Positions 42,346 through 50,743 of a stretch of 53,328 nt of DNA are shown here, in pieces; the stretch's first letter is position 1; each line of letters starts with the position of its first letter. Source of the stretch: Candidatus Coproplasma avicola (lineage in GTDB: Bacteria; Bacillota; Clostridia; Christensenellales; Borkfalkiaceae); the NCBI GenBank assembly GCA_018712135.1, contig DVHK01000109.1:1-53328 (forward strand), given 5' to 3'. A model generated the notes under the pieces. The model searched no databases and was not told the DNA's origin. It saw only the letters and a program-made list of their open reading frames with translations. The translations under genes and the position numbers were made by a program.

Positions 42346-43428
42346 TTACTGCATAAAAATCAGGTATATAAAGTAAGCGCAGTATGCGCCCAGCATTATA
42401 ATTCCCGTCGCGCGTCCGATGCTCTTTTTGCTCAGGCAGGGCACCCATAATATTACGCCCGCGGCAAGCGCTATCGCCGCATCGATAAGAAATTTCTTTT
42501 CAAACGGCACGGGCGTTATCACCGATGACAGCCCGACTATAAACAGTATGTTGAAGATGTTGCTGCCCACAATGTTGCCTATCGCAATGTCGGCATTCTT
42601 CTTTATGGCGGCAGTGACCGAGGTGAAAAGTTCGGGCAGCGACGTGCCGAGGGCTACTACGGTCAGTCCTATAAATCTGTCGGTCACGCCCATCTTTTCT
42701 GCAAGGTATGTCGCCGAGTCCACGGCAAAGTTGCTGCCGAAAACTATCATCAGCAATCCGAGCACCGTATACCCGAGCGACAGCCAGATGGTTTTCTTCT
42801 TTTGCTCTTTTTCATCCGCAGGCTTGTCCGCGGCGGTTCCGTCGTATGCGCCCGTCGCTTGTCCGTCGGGCGCCGTCATGGGCTGCGCGCCGTCCGCGGC
42901 GAAATTTACCGTCGCCGGCATACTCTGCGCCGTCGCGCTTTCAAGCGCCGCCGCAAGCTCGCGCTTGTTTATGCGTTTGCGCGCTATTACGAACAGGTAT
43001 GCGAGGTACAGTACGAATATTACGAGAAAAATTATACCGTCATAAACGTTTATCGTACCGTCAATTCCGAGTACGAATAAAATTATCGTTGCGGCGAGCA
43101 TTACGGGAATATCCACATAGCTCGTGTCCTTGCCCACGGCAAGCCTCGTTATCGCGGCGGATATGCCGAGGATAATGAGTATGTTGAGTATGTTGCTGCC
43201 CACAATGTTGCCTATCGTTATAGAGGCGTTGCCCTCTAACGCGGCGCTTATCGAAACTGCCGCCTCGGGCGCGCTCGTGCCCATGGCGACGATAGTAAGC
43301 CCTATGATGATCTGCGGAATTTTGAGCTTGGCCGCAACTTCGCTCGCGCCGTCGACAAAAAAATCTGCCCCTTTCGCAAGCAGGAAAAAGCTCACGGCGA
43401 GCAGGGCAATGTTGTCTAAAATTTCCAT
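42346..43428 (-). CDS. Sodium/calcium antiporter (CaCA family, YrbG-like)
   Basis: 360 residues with about ten TM helices and two inverted alpha repeats: GTSAPEAAVSISAALEGN with GNIVGSNILNI, and GTSLPELFTSVTAAIKKN with GNIVGSNIFNI. The conserved Glu in each SAPE/SLPE motif lines the ion site. The central cytosolic loop (about 160-215) is low-complexity (Ala, Thr, Asp). It exchanges Na+ or H+ for Ca2+. Monocistronic, divergent from the acyltransferase gene. Confidence 0.93.
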   Translation of the reverse strand: MEILDNIALLAVSFFLLAKGADFFVDGASEVAAKLKIPQIIIGLTIVAMGTSAPEAAVSISAALEGNASITIGNIVGSNILNILIILGISAAITRLAVGKDTSYVDIPVMLAATIILFVLGIDGTINVYDGIIFLVIFVLYLAYLFVIARKRINKRELAAALESATAQSMPATVNFAADGAQPMTAPDGQATGAYDGTAADKPADEKEQKKKTIWLSLGYTVLGLLMIVFGSNFAVDSATYLAEKMGVTDRFIGLTVVALGTSLPELFTSVTAAIKKNADIAIGNIVGSNIFNILFIVGLSSVITPVPFEKKFLIDAAIALAAGVILWVPCLSKKSIGRATGIIMLGAYCAYFIYLIFMQ

Positions 43429-43570
43429 CGTCTACCTCATTGTAAAAAACTGTCTTAATTATAACACATGGGCATGTTTGCATGCAACAGATTTTGCTAA
43501 ATATAAACAAAATAATTTAAATAATTACTTTATATGTCGTTTATAGAGGAGAGCTAACATCTTAAAAGTT

Positions 43571-44347
43571 ATGGAACTGCAAAAAAGATATTATACCGAC
43601 GAAGTTCACGACGACTTCGCAGAAACCCATATAGAGGCAAAGCCGCTGACAAAGGACTTTAAATATCACAGCATGAACCCGCTTATTGTGCTGCGGCGTT
43701 TCGTCATATACCGCCTTATCGCCACGCCCGTGGTGTTTTTATGGATGAGGGTGTTCAGGGGGATAAAGTACGTCAATAAAAAATGCACCAAGGGGTACAA
43801 AAAGCAAGGCTGTTTTATTTACGGCAACCATACGGGGTTTGTAACCGACGCGTTCAATCCCACGGTGCTCGCCTTTCCCTGTGCCGCAAAAGTAGTGGTA
43901 AGCGAAGATTCCACGTCCATAAAGGGGCTGCGTTGGCTGCTTGTCGATGCGGGCGCGTTGCCCATTCCTTCCGATATACATCTCATGTCTGCATTTAACG
44001 GAGAAATCGAGCGCGCGATATCAAAAAGCAATTGGGTGGCAATCTATCCCGAAGCTCACATATGGCCGTACTATACGGGCGTTCGCAGTTTTCCCGCGGT
44101 TTCGTTCCGCTATCCCGTGCGGCTGGGCGTCCCCGTGTTTTCGTACACCGTCACCTTTTCAAAGGGCAAAATTTTTAAACTTCCCAAAATTACCGTGTAT
44201 GTCGACGGCCCCTTTCTGCCCGACAAGTCGCTGCCCTTAAAGCAGGCTCAGCAAAAACTGCGCGACGAGGTTTACGCCGCCATGAAGGCGCGCGCCGATG
44301 AATTTTCTACTTATAAGTACAAATATGATTATATCTACCGTCCATAG
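43571..44347 (+). CDS. Lysophospholipid acyltransferase (PlsC-like)
   Basis: 258 residues with one or two N-terminal TM helices (about 40-62). The acyltransferase block I is GNHTGFVTDAF. The catalytic His (87) and Asp (93) are five residues apart rather than the usual four. The later block IYPEAHIWPYYTG replaces the more common FPEG. It probably acylates lysophosphatidate or a related lipid. GAGGAG at 43546-43551 is 19 nt before ATG 43571, so a non-canonical earlier start is possible. Confidence 0.82.
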   Translation: MELQKRYYTDEVHDDFAETHIEAKPLTKDFKYHSMNPLIVLRRFVIYRLIATPVVFLWMRVFRGIKYVNKKCTKGYKKQGCFIYGNHTGFVTDAFNPTVLAFPCAAKVVVSEDSTSIKGLRWLLVDAGALPIPSDIHLMSAFNGEIERAISKSNWVAIYPEAHIWPYYTGVRSFPAVSFRYPVRLGVPVFSYTVTFSKGKIFKLPKITVYVDGPFLPDKSLPLKQAQQKLRDEVYAAMKARADEFSTYKYKYDYIYRP

Positions 44348-44357
44348 GACGAAAAAT

Positions 44358-44386
44358 AAAAAAGCAGGCAAGAGCCTGCTTTTTTA
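44358..44386 (+). terminator. Terminator after the acyltransferase
   Basis: AAAAAAGCAGGC, loop, GCCTGCTTTTTT: a canonical intrinsic terminator. Confidence 0.94.
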
Positions 44387-44448
44387 TTAATGAATTGAAG
44401 GCGTTACAGACGCCTTCAATTCAGGCGCCAAGGGTGCAATTCATTAAA
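44387..44448. repeat. Nested inverted repeat between two terminators
   Basis: TGAATTGAAGGCGT (44391-44404) pairs perfectly with ACGCCTTCAATTCA (44410-44423). In addition TTAATGAATTG (44387-44397) can pair with CAATTCATTAA (44438-44448), giving two exclusive structures. It contains no gene. Confidence 0.75.
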
Positions 44449-44476
44449 AAAAGCGGGGTACATCCCGCTTTTTTTT
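44446..44476 (-). terminator. Terminator of the asd-dapA-dapB operon
   Basis: AAAAAAAGCGGG (44446-44457) and CCCGCTTTTTTTT (44464-44476). The dapB stop codon overlaps its upstream arm. Confidence 0.92.
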
Positions 44477-45233
44477 ACAATATATCGCCCAATACGTCGG
44501 TCATGTCGTAAAGTCCCGCAGACTTGCCGGCAATCCACTTTGCGGCTTTTATCGCGCCCGCGGCGAAAACTTTCTTCGAGCGGGCGGAGTGGGACAGGGT
44601 GACAATTTCGTCCTCGCCCGCAAACATAACTTCGTGTTCGCCCACTATCGTGCCGCCGCGCACGGCGTGAATGCCTATTTCGTTGCCGCGCTTGCCCACA
44701 ATGCCGCTTCGCCCTTCAACGTAGGGGCGCTTTTCAGCCAGCACTTCGTTCATGCCGTCGGCGAGCATTAGCGCCGTTCCGCTTGGCGCGTCGACCTTCT
44801 GGTTGTGGTGGCGCTCAATAATTTCAATGTCAAAATTTTCTCCCAGCACTGCGGCGGCTTTTTTTGCAAGCGCCACAAGCAGGTTTACCCCCAGCGAAAA
44901 GTTCGCCGTCTTGAACACCGCCACGCTCTTTGACGCCTCGTTTATGCTTTCAAGCTGTTCCGCCGCATACCCCGTCGATGCGAGCACGGCGGGTACATTG
45001 TTTTTCGCCGCGTATTCCAGCTCGCCTGCAAGGGCGGCGGGGGAGGAGAAGTCTATTATAACGTCAACCTTTTCTTTAACCTGCGAAAAATGAGTGTAAA
45101 CGGGCACTTTGCAGCCCTCGGGCGCATGAATGTCCACGCCGCAAACTATGCGCGCGTCCCCGTCGTCCTTCAAAAGGTCGGCAATGTTGCCGCCCATCTT
45201 TCCGCCTATTCCGCAAAGCAATATGTTCAGCAT
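44475..45233 (-). CDS. dapB: 4-hydroxy-tetrahydrodipicolinate reductase
   Basis: 252 residues. It has an N-terminal nucleotide-binding fold (LLCGIGGKMGGNIADLL) and the signature IIERHHNQKVDAPSGTALMLAD with the catalytic His pair and Lys, then the C-terminal GEHEVMFAGEDEIVTLSHSARS. It reduces the DapA product toward lysine and diaminopimelate. It overlaps dapA by seven bases; last gene of the riboswitch-controlled operon. Confidence 0.97.
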   Translation of the reverse strand: MLNILLCGIGGKMGGNIADLLKDDGDARIVCGVDIHAPEGCKVPVYTHFSQVKEKVDVIIDFSSPAALAGELEYAAKNNVPAVLASTGYAAEQLESINEASKSVAVFKTANFSLGVNLLVALAKKAAAVLGENFDIEIIERHHNQKVDAPSGTALMLADGMNEVLAEKRPYVEGRSGIVGKRGNEIGIHAVRGGTIVGEHEVMFAGEDEIVTLSHSARSKKVFAAGAIKAAKWIAGKSAGLYDMTDVLGDIL

Positions 45234-46117
45234 AACTTAATCCCCGCGCTTTTAATGCATTTTTTCATGAGTTTTTTGTGCTCTTCTTCAAGTTCGGTCA
45301 GCGGTGCGCGCGGCTTGCCGGCGTTTAAACCTATCATATTGCAGCCCGCCTTGACGGGAATGGGATTTACCTCTACGAAGCACGCGTCGATGAGCGGCAG
45401 AATTTTTTCGTGAATTCTGTTGGCCTTTTCAAGCTTGCATTTCTGCATGGCTGTGGCAATCTCCTTAATCTGCTTGGGCGCAATGTTCGAAGCTACCGAA
45501 ATGAGCGCCGTGCCGCCTATCGCCATGATGGGTATGTTCAGGTTGTCGTCGCCCGAATACAAATCCATCCTCGGGCGTATGCGCCTCATGGTTTCGCAAA
45601 TCTGCTCCATGTTTCCGCACGCCTCTTTAATGCCCGCCATGTTGGGTATGTACGAAAGTTCTTCCGCCGTCGCGGGCAGAATGTTTACGCCCGTCCTCGG
45701 GGGAACATTATAGGCAATCACGGGCAGGCTGGTCGCCTCGCATATGGCTTTGTAGTATTCGGCTATGCCCTTCTGAGTGCACTTGTTGTAGTAGGGGGTG
45801 ACGGCGAGCACGCCGTCGGCGCCCAGTTCCTCCGCGCGCTTTGTCGCGGCAACGGCTTTCGCCGTGCTGTTGCTGCCCGTGCCGAAGATAAGTTTAGCCC
45901 TTCCCGCAACGCGCTCCTTTGCAAACTTCATTACGGCAACCTTTTCGTCCTCGGTCATGGTGGCGGGTTCGCCCGTCGTGCCCAGCACGACCAATGCGTC
46001 TGTGCCGTTTTCAATCTGGTACTCAATCATTTCGCCGAAAGAATCGAAGTTGACGCCGCCGTCGTCATAAAACGGCGTTATCATTGCGGTAGCCGAACCG
46101 CTGATAAAATTTTTCAT
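45227..46117 (-). CDS. dapA: 4-hydroxy-tetrahydrodipicolinate synthase
   Basis: 296 residues, a TIM barrel of the DHDPS family. The Schiff-base Lys164 lies in AGIKEACGN, Tyr136 in VIAYNVPPRTG, and the GTTGEPATM substrate loop is intact. It condenses pyruvate with aspartate semialdehyde. AAGGAG precedes ATG 46117. It lies between asd and dapB in pathway order. Confidence 0.97.
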   Translation of the reverse strand: MKNFISGSATAMITPFYDDGGVNFDSFGEMIEYQIENGTDALVVLGTTGEPATMTEDEKVAVMKFAKERVAGRAKLIFGTGSNSTAKAVAATKRAEELGADGVLAVTPYYNKCTQKGIAEYYKAICEATSLPVIAYNVPPRTGVNILPATAEELSYIPNMAGIKEACGNMEQICETMRRIRPRMDLYSGDDNLNIPIMAIGGTALISVASNIAPKQIKEIATAMQKCKLEKANRIHEKILPLIDACFVEVNPIPVKAGCNMIGLNAGKPRAPLTELEEEHKKLMKKCIKSAGIKLC

Positions 46118-46195
46118 AATAACTCCTTGATGAAATCGGGCGATCCGGCGCGGCGGGCGGTTTTGCCCCCGCCGCGCCGGATCACATTTGGCAGA

Positions 46196-47272
46196 TTAAT
46201 CGAAATATCCTTTCGCCGCCAGCAATTCGGCGAGGAGCACTGCTCCGCCCGCCGCGCCGCGCAGCGTGTTGTGCGAAAAGCCTATAAATTTATAGTCGAA
46301 AAGGTTATCCTCTCTCAGCCTGCCCGCGCATACGGCCATGCCGTTTTCGGTCATTCTGTCAAGTTTAGGCTGCGGTCTGTCGTTCTCTTCAAAGTAGTGA
46401 ATGAACTGTGCGGGGGCGGAGGGCAGTTTAAGCGCCTGCGGCTCGCCGGAAAAATCCTTCCACGCCTGCAAGATTTCCTGTTTGGTAGGTTTCTTGTCGA
46501 ACGAAACAAAGCACGCCGCCGTGTGTCCGTCTGAAACGGGCACCCTGAGGCACTGCGCCGTTATGGCGGGGGTTTCTGCGGGCACGATCTTGCCGTCCTT
46601 TATCCCGCCCCATATTTTAAGGGGCTCTTTTTCGCTCTTTTCTTCCTCGCCGCCGATATAGGGTATTATGTTGTCTATAATTTCGGGCATGGTTTCAAAG
46701 GTCTTGCCCGCGCCCGATATCGCCTGGTAGGTCGTCACGGCGGCGCACTTTATGCCGTATTTTTTAAGGGGGTGCAAAAGGGGCACGTAAGATTGCAGCG
46801 AGCAGTTGCTCTTCACGGCTATGAACCCGCGCTTAGTGCCCAGTCGCTTTCTCTGCGCATCGATAACCGCCAGGTGATCGGCGTTTATCTCGGGTATTAT
46901 CATGGGTACGTCGGGCGTGAAGCGATGCGCCGAGTTGTTTGAAACTATAGGGCATTCAAGCCGCGCGTATGTCTCTTCAAGCGATTTTATGTCCTCTTTG
47001 GGCATGTTCACGGCGCAGAAGCAGAAGTCTACCGCCCCGGCGATTTTTTGTTTGTCGGCGTCGGCGTCCATAATAACCATGTCCGCAAATTTTTCGGGCA
47101 TGGGCTGCGCCATGTGCCAGCGCCTCACGGCGTCTTTGTATTTTTTGCCTGCGGAAGAAGAGGAGGCGGCTAAAACCTTTACCTCGAACCACGGGTGATT
47201 TTCAAGCAGCAATGCAAAACGCTGACCCACCATGCCGGTGGCGCCGATTATGCCTACGTTAAATTTTTTCAT
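46196..47272 (-). CDS. asd: Aspartate-semialdehyde dehydrogenase
   Basis: 358 residues from ATG 47272; the longer frame to 47389 runs into the riboswitch platform and is rejected. It shows an N-terminal NADP fold (GIIGATGMVGQRFALLL), the catalytic Cys157 in KSNCSLQSYVP and VTTYQAISGAG. The CSLQ form is the one common in archaea and fungi and in some anaerobic bacteria, unlike the CTTI/CSTI of the E. coli type. GGAG lies 13 nt upstream. First gene of the lysine operon. Confidence 0.96.
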   Translation of the reverse strand: MKKFNVGIIGATGMVGQRFALLLENHPWFEVKVLAASSSSAGKKYKDAVRRWHMAQPMPEKFADMVIMDADADKQKIAGAVDFCFCAVNMPKEDIKSLEETYARLECPIVSNNSAHRFTPDVPMIIPEINADHLAVIDAQRKRLGTKRGFIAVKSNCSLQSYVPLLHPLKKYGIKCAAVTTYQAISGAGKTFETMPEIIDNIIPYIGGEEEKSEKEPLKIWGGIKDGKIVPAETPAITAQCLRVPVSDGHTAACFVSFDKKPTKQEILQAWKDFSGEPQALKLPSAPAQFIHYFEENDRPQPKLDRMTENGMAVCAGRLREDNLFDYKFIGFSHNTLRGAAGGAVLLAELLAAKGYFD

Positions 47273-47315
47273 AATAATATTATTCTCCGCAAAAATTTTT
47301 TGTGCCCCGGCGCGT

Positions 47316-47347
47316 ATAAAAGGCGCGGCGCATACAAAGCGCCGCGC
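47316..47347 (-). terminator. Riboswitch-controlled terminator upstream of asd
   Basis: On the minus strand GCGCGGCGC (47339-47347) and GCGCCGCGC (47323-47331) form a stem followed by CTTTTAT (47316-47322). It lies between the aptamer and asd, so lysine binding should end transcription here. Confidence 0.85.
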
Positions 47348-47373
47348 AAACAAATGACATTTTAGTATAAAAT

Positions 47374-47546
47374 GCAAATAGCGCAACACTTATCGTGACA
47401 GTCGCGCGGGTGTTATCCTCGCACGCCCAGCGGAAACAAGGCTCTTTTCCGCTTCGGCGGAGATGCCCTTTCGTCCGCAGGTAATAAGCCGTCGCCTTAA
47501 AACGTCAACCCTGCGGCTACTCATGCTCGTCCGCTCCTCTATTCGG
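47374..47546 (-). ncRNA. Lysine riboswitch (L box)
   Basis: On the minus strand the leader has the L-box order: AGAGGAGCGG (47531-47540), GAGTAG, AAGG, AAAGGG...CGCCGAAGCGGAAA, TTTCCGCTGGGCGTGC, ACTGTCA and a closing GCTATT. AATAG next to AGAGG can pair with CTATT near 47376-47381 as P1. The GCCGAAG and GCTGG..GTGC parts match the known Bacillus lysC element closely. It controls asd-dapA-dapB. Confidence 0.92.
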
Positions 47547-47553
47547 CATTTGA

Positions 47554-47582
47554 ATAATACCATATGCGCACAGAAAAGTCAA
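47554..47582 (-). promoter_or_regulatory. Promoter of the lysine operon
   Basis: On the minus strand TTGACT (47577-47582), 17 nt, TATTAT (47554-47559), just upstream of the aptamer. Confidence 0.8.
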
Positions 47583-47613
47583 AGAAAATTTGCTTTAATC
47601 TCTCGCAAAATAA

Positions 47614-47642
47614 TTGAAATATTTGGCTGTATAATGTATAAT
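47614..47642 (+). promoter_or_regulatory. Promoter of the 47699 membrane gene
   Basis: TTGAAA (47614-47619), 17 nt, TATAAT (47637-47642); a second TATAAT lies 7 bases earlier. AAGGAA before ATG 47699. Confidence 0.75.
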
Positions 47643-47698
47643 AATAAAAAGTCCGCCTGATGCGGCGGAAATTACTTTAAATAATTCAAGGAATATTT

Positions 47699-48958
47699 AT
47701 GGCAGAATCCAGATTGCAATCGCTCGTCGGCAACGAAAATGCCGACGATTACGTCCGCACTTACGCGCCCAAGGGCAGGTGGAGCGACGCATGGCAGCTT
47801 TTCAAGTCGAACCTTGTAAAGTTCGTAATCATCAACGTGCTTACTCTCCTGTTCTTCGTGCCCGCCGTCATGGTCATTTATTTCCGCCTCGTGTACGTAA
47901 CCAACCTCGCGGCGGTCTATCCCTTCTCGGCAAACATCGGCATTGCCGTTTACACGCCTTCAACCGTCGGCCTCGCCGAAAGAATTGTCTTTTCGGCTGA
48001 CCTCATTTACTATTCGCTGCTCATAGTGGCGGGGCTCATCGCCGCCGTCGGACTTGCGGGCGGCGGTTATTCGGTCAAAAAAATGATCAACGCCCACGGC
48101 GAATTTACGGTAAAGGGTTATTTCCACGGCGTAAAAACCTGCTATTTCAACACCGCTCTCCCCGTATTCGTGTTCATGTTGCTGTTCTTTTGCTGCATCG
48201 CCGTCAGCGACTGGGCAGACCTTGAAATGGCTTACGGCGCCGCCGCCGGCGGGCCCATAACCGCAAAAGTCTGCATAATCATTGTAACGGTAATCGTCGG
48301 CATGTACGCCATGTGGGTGTACGCCGTAGGAATAAGCTACAAGGTTAAGCTCAAATACCTCATCAAAAATTCGTTGGTTCTTTTTGCCGGAACGATTTTG
48401 CAGAGCATTTTTATGATAGGCTTTGCCCTCATTCCAGCATGGATAATGCTCATCGGCATGTCGGTTCCTTTCTTCCTCGCCGTCGGCATATTCTTATTTA
48501 TCTTCATCGGTTTTTCGTTCATTCTCCTCTCGTGGATGGCTTACACCCAGTGGGTTTTCGACTCGTTCATAACCCCCGCAATCGCCACCGAAAAGGAGGC
48601 GGCCCGCGCAAAGATGACCCCCAAACAGTTGGAGGCGGAAAAGCAGGAGGAGGCGCGCTCCGAAGCACTCGAACTGCTCGCCGCGGGCAAGTCCGAACTC
48701 ATCTCCAAGCCCGTCAAGCCCATAGATGACGAAAGCATCTCTACCATTCCCCGCACTTTCACCCGTGCGGACGTCTCCGCAGCACGCGAGGCGCGCAAAA
48801 ATATTCAGGCGGGCATCGCCGCGTACTACGAGGAACATAAAAACGACGCCAAGTATGTAGAGTACAACAAGCTCTTCGCCGAGCGCGAGAAGGCTCTCGA
48901 TACCACCGATAAAAAGGGCAAAAAGAAAAAGATAAGCGCCGACAATCTGCTGCACTAA
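47699..48958 (+). CDS. Hypothetical six-TM membrane protein with charged C-terminal region
   Basis: 419 residues. The N-terminus is soluble and includes GRWSDAWQLFKSNLVKF. Six TM helices lie between about 40 and 295, with an early cytoplasmic segment SVKKMINAHGEFTVKGYFHGVKTCY that recalls YesL/DUF624-like proteins. The last 120 residues are charged and coiled-coil-like (PKQLEAEKQEEARSEALELL), ending KGKKKKISADNLLH. The function is not known. It is divergent from the lysine operon but has its own promoter. Confidence 0.8.
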   Translation: MAESRLQSLVGNENADDYVRTYAPKGRWSDAWQLFKSNLVKFVIINVLTLLFFVPAVMVIYFRLVYVTNLAAVYPFSANIGIAVYTPSTVGLAERIVFSADLIYYSLLIVAGLIAAVGLAGGGYSVKKMINAHGEFTVKGYFHGVKTCYFNTALPVFVFMLLFFCCIAVSDWADLEMAYGAAAGGPITAKVCIIIVTVIVGMYAMWVYAVGISYKVKLKYLIKNSLVLFAGTILQSIFMIGFALIPAWIMLIGMSVPFFLAVGIFLFIFIGFSFILLSWMAYTQWVFDSFITPAIATEKEAARAKMTPKQLEAEKQEEARSEALELLAAGKSELISKPVKPIDDESISTIPRTFTRADVSAAREARKNIQAGIAAYYEEHKNDAKYVEYNKLFAEREKALDTTDKKGKKKKISADNLLH

Positions 48959-48967
48959 GACTCCGCA

Positions 48968-49013
48968 GTGAAATGCACCTTGTGCGTGAAATGGCGCTTA
49001 TGCGCCGTGAAAT
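48968..49013 (+). repeat. GTGAAAT-spaced hairpin array
   Basis: GTGAAAT (48968-48974), hairpin GCAC/GTGC, GTGAAAT (48986-48992), hairpin GGCGC/GCGCC (48993-49006), GTGAAAT (49007-49013). The plan is the same as at 26367, variable hairpins with a constant heptamer, but with a different heptamer. Confidence 0.65.
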
Positions 49014-49026
49014 ACCGACTCTCCCC

Positions 49027-49078
49027 TTGTCATTTCGACCGTAGTGGAGAAATCTCGGAGCGCAGCGACGGACAAGGG
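49027..49078. repeat. Second copy of the TGTCATTTCGACC repeat family
   Basis: TTGTCATTTCGACC (49027-49040) followed by GGAGAAATCT (49046-49055) matches the left arm of the element at 33600-33636. CCTTGTC and GACAAGG close a local hairpin. It is a single-arm copy. Confidence 0.7.
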
Positions 49079-49190
49079 TATTGTCGGTGTGAAATGCGAG
49101 GTTTCCCGCGCGTTTTGGTAAAATTTAAAATAATAATCGTCTGCCTCAACAGCCAATTAATGCGCTATAAGGTGCAAATCATCAACAACA

Positions 49191-49916
49191 ATGCAAAGCT
49201 ATTCTTTTCTCGGCAGCTGGTTCGAATATTTAAACAAAGACTGCGACTATTCATCATGGTCGCAGTATTTAATTAAAAAGCTCAAACAGCGCGGCGCGCG
49301 CCTCAAAGGCGTCGACATAGGCTGCGGCAACGGCTATTTCACCCGCGCCCTTTACAGGGCGGGTTACGACGTCGCCGGCATAGATATCTCCCCCGCAATG
49401 CTCAACGTCGCAGCGCGCAAGGCGGCGGAGGAGGGAACGCCCTGTGAATTTTTACTCGGCGATATAACCAAACTTAAACTGACGGGCAAAGTCGATTTTG
49501 CGGTCGCCGTAAACGATTGCCTCAATTACGTTCCTCCGTCAAAGCTCAAAAGCACGTTCGTCCGCGTATATTCCTGCCTCAACCGCGGCGGAGTGTTCCA
49601 CTTCGACATTTCCAGCGAGTACAAAATCCGCTACATTCTCGCCGACAACATGTTCGGCGAGGACGTGGACGACATCTCGTATATGTGGTTCAACACGCCC
49701 GAGGAGGACGGCGTTACAATGGACTTAACCTTCTTCGTGCGCGGCGCCGACGGCAGGTACGACCGCTTTTGCGAAAACCACCGCCAGTACGCCCACTCCG
49801 AGGAGAGCGTGATCTCTGCCCTCAAAGCTGCGGGCTTTTCGGACATATCTACGGAGGGTCACCTCGGTTCGGACGACAAATCCCAAAGAATCAATTTTAC
49901 GGCATCAAAATTATGA
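49191..49916 (+). CDS. Class I SAM-dependent methyltransferase
   Basis: 241 residues. AdoMet motif GVDIGCGNGYFTRALYRAGYDVAGIDISPAML, then FAVAVNDCLNYVPP and the GGVFHFDIS strand, typical of methyltransf_25-type enzymes often found beside hslO in Clostridia. The substrate is unknown. ATG 49191 has only AAGGTG 17 nt upstream. The stop overlaps hslO (ATGA), so the two are coupled. Confidence 0.88.
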   Translation: MQSYSFLGSWFEYLNKDCDYSSWSQYLIKKLKQRGARLKGVDIGCGNGYFTRALYRAGYDVAGIDISPAMLNVAARKAAEEGTPCEFLLGDITKLKLTGKVDFAVAVNDCLNYVPPSKLKSTFVRVYSCLNRGGVFHFDISSEYKIRYILADNMFGEDVDDISYMWFNTPEEDGVTMDLTFFVRGADGRYDRFCENHRQYAHSEESVISALKAAGFSDISTEGHLGSDDKSQRINFTASKL

Positions 49917-50743
49917 ACAAATTATTCAAAGCGCTCATATACGACAAGCAGGTTTCGCTGTCCGTTCTGGATACGACAGACCTCGTCAACAAAGCAATAA
50001 AAATACACAATCTCTCGGGTCAGTCCGCCCGCCTTCTCGGCAACCTTTTAACAGTCTGCGCGTACATGTCGGGCTGCTTCAAAAGCGATAAGGGCGCCGT
50101 CTCCATAACAGTAAAGAGCCCGGATAGTTCCGGTTCTGCCTCGGTTTCGGGCGACGTCAACCTGCACATACGCGGCTATGTCGACGGCTCGTGCAAAACT
50201 TCGCTTGCCGGCGGCACGGTAACGGTTATCAAGGACGACGGCTTTTACCGCCCCTTCGTCGGCACATGCCTCGCGGGCAGCGACGACGTTTCGGCAATCA
50301 TCACCGAGTATTTCCACATGAGCGAGCAGATTCCCACCGCAGTCTCTGTGGATGTAAAACTGGGCGAAGACGGCAGCTGTATCGCCGCGGGCGGCGTAAT
50401 AATGCAGCTTCTCCCCGGCACGTCGGAGGCTAACATAGCCAAGGCGGAAGAGCGCATGCAGGCGTTTTTAAAGCCCGCGGACGTCATCGCCGAATGCGGC
50501 GCGGAGGGTATAATACGCACGTATTTCGACGGGCAAATAGACAAAAAGGGGCTGTATCTTCTGCACCCCGACTACATATGCAACTGTTCGCGCTCCAAGA
50601 TAGAGGCGGTAATCCTCCCCCTCGGGGAAGAGGAACTTTTGTCCGTCTGCGACGAGCAGGGCTGCGTTTCGGTGCATTGCCACTACTGCAACACCGATTA
50701 TACTTTCGATAAGGACGACATAAAAAAATTATTCGCTAAATGA
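49913..50743 (+). CDS. hslO: Redox-regulated chaperone Hsp33
   Basis: 276 residues from ATG 49913; the extended frame from 49517 runs through the methyltransferase and is rejected. It has an N-terminal Hsp33 fold with GNLLTVCAYMSGCFKSD and VIKDDGFYRPFVG. The C-terminal zinc switch is CNCSRSK at about 230 with HCHYCNTDYTF near the end (CxC...CxxC). It holds unfolding proteins under oxidative stress, useful to an anaerobe. It overlaps both neighbours. Confidence 0.96.
   Translation: MNKLFKALIYDKQVSLSVLDTTDLVNKAIKIHNLSGQSARLLGNLLTVCAYMSGCFKSDKGAVSITVKSPDSSGSASVSGDVNLHIRGYVDGSCKTSLAGGTVTVIKDDGFYRPFVGTCLAGSDDVSAIITEYFHMSEQIPTAVSVDVKLGEDGSCIAAGGVIMQLLPGTSEANIAKAEERMQAFLKPADVIAECGAEGIIRTYFDGQIDKKGLYLLHPDYICNCSRSKIEAVILPLGEEELLSVCDEQGCVSVHCHYCNTDYTFDKDDIKKLFAK

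Noticed and set aside
45410-46534. 374-codon plus-strand frame across dapA and asd
   Set aside because: It spans two convincing minus-strand genes and their junction.
49517-49912. N-terminal extension of hslO
   Set aside because: Arg/Pro-rich translation of the methyltransferase gene; Hsp33 begins at 49913.
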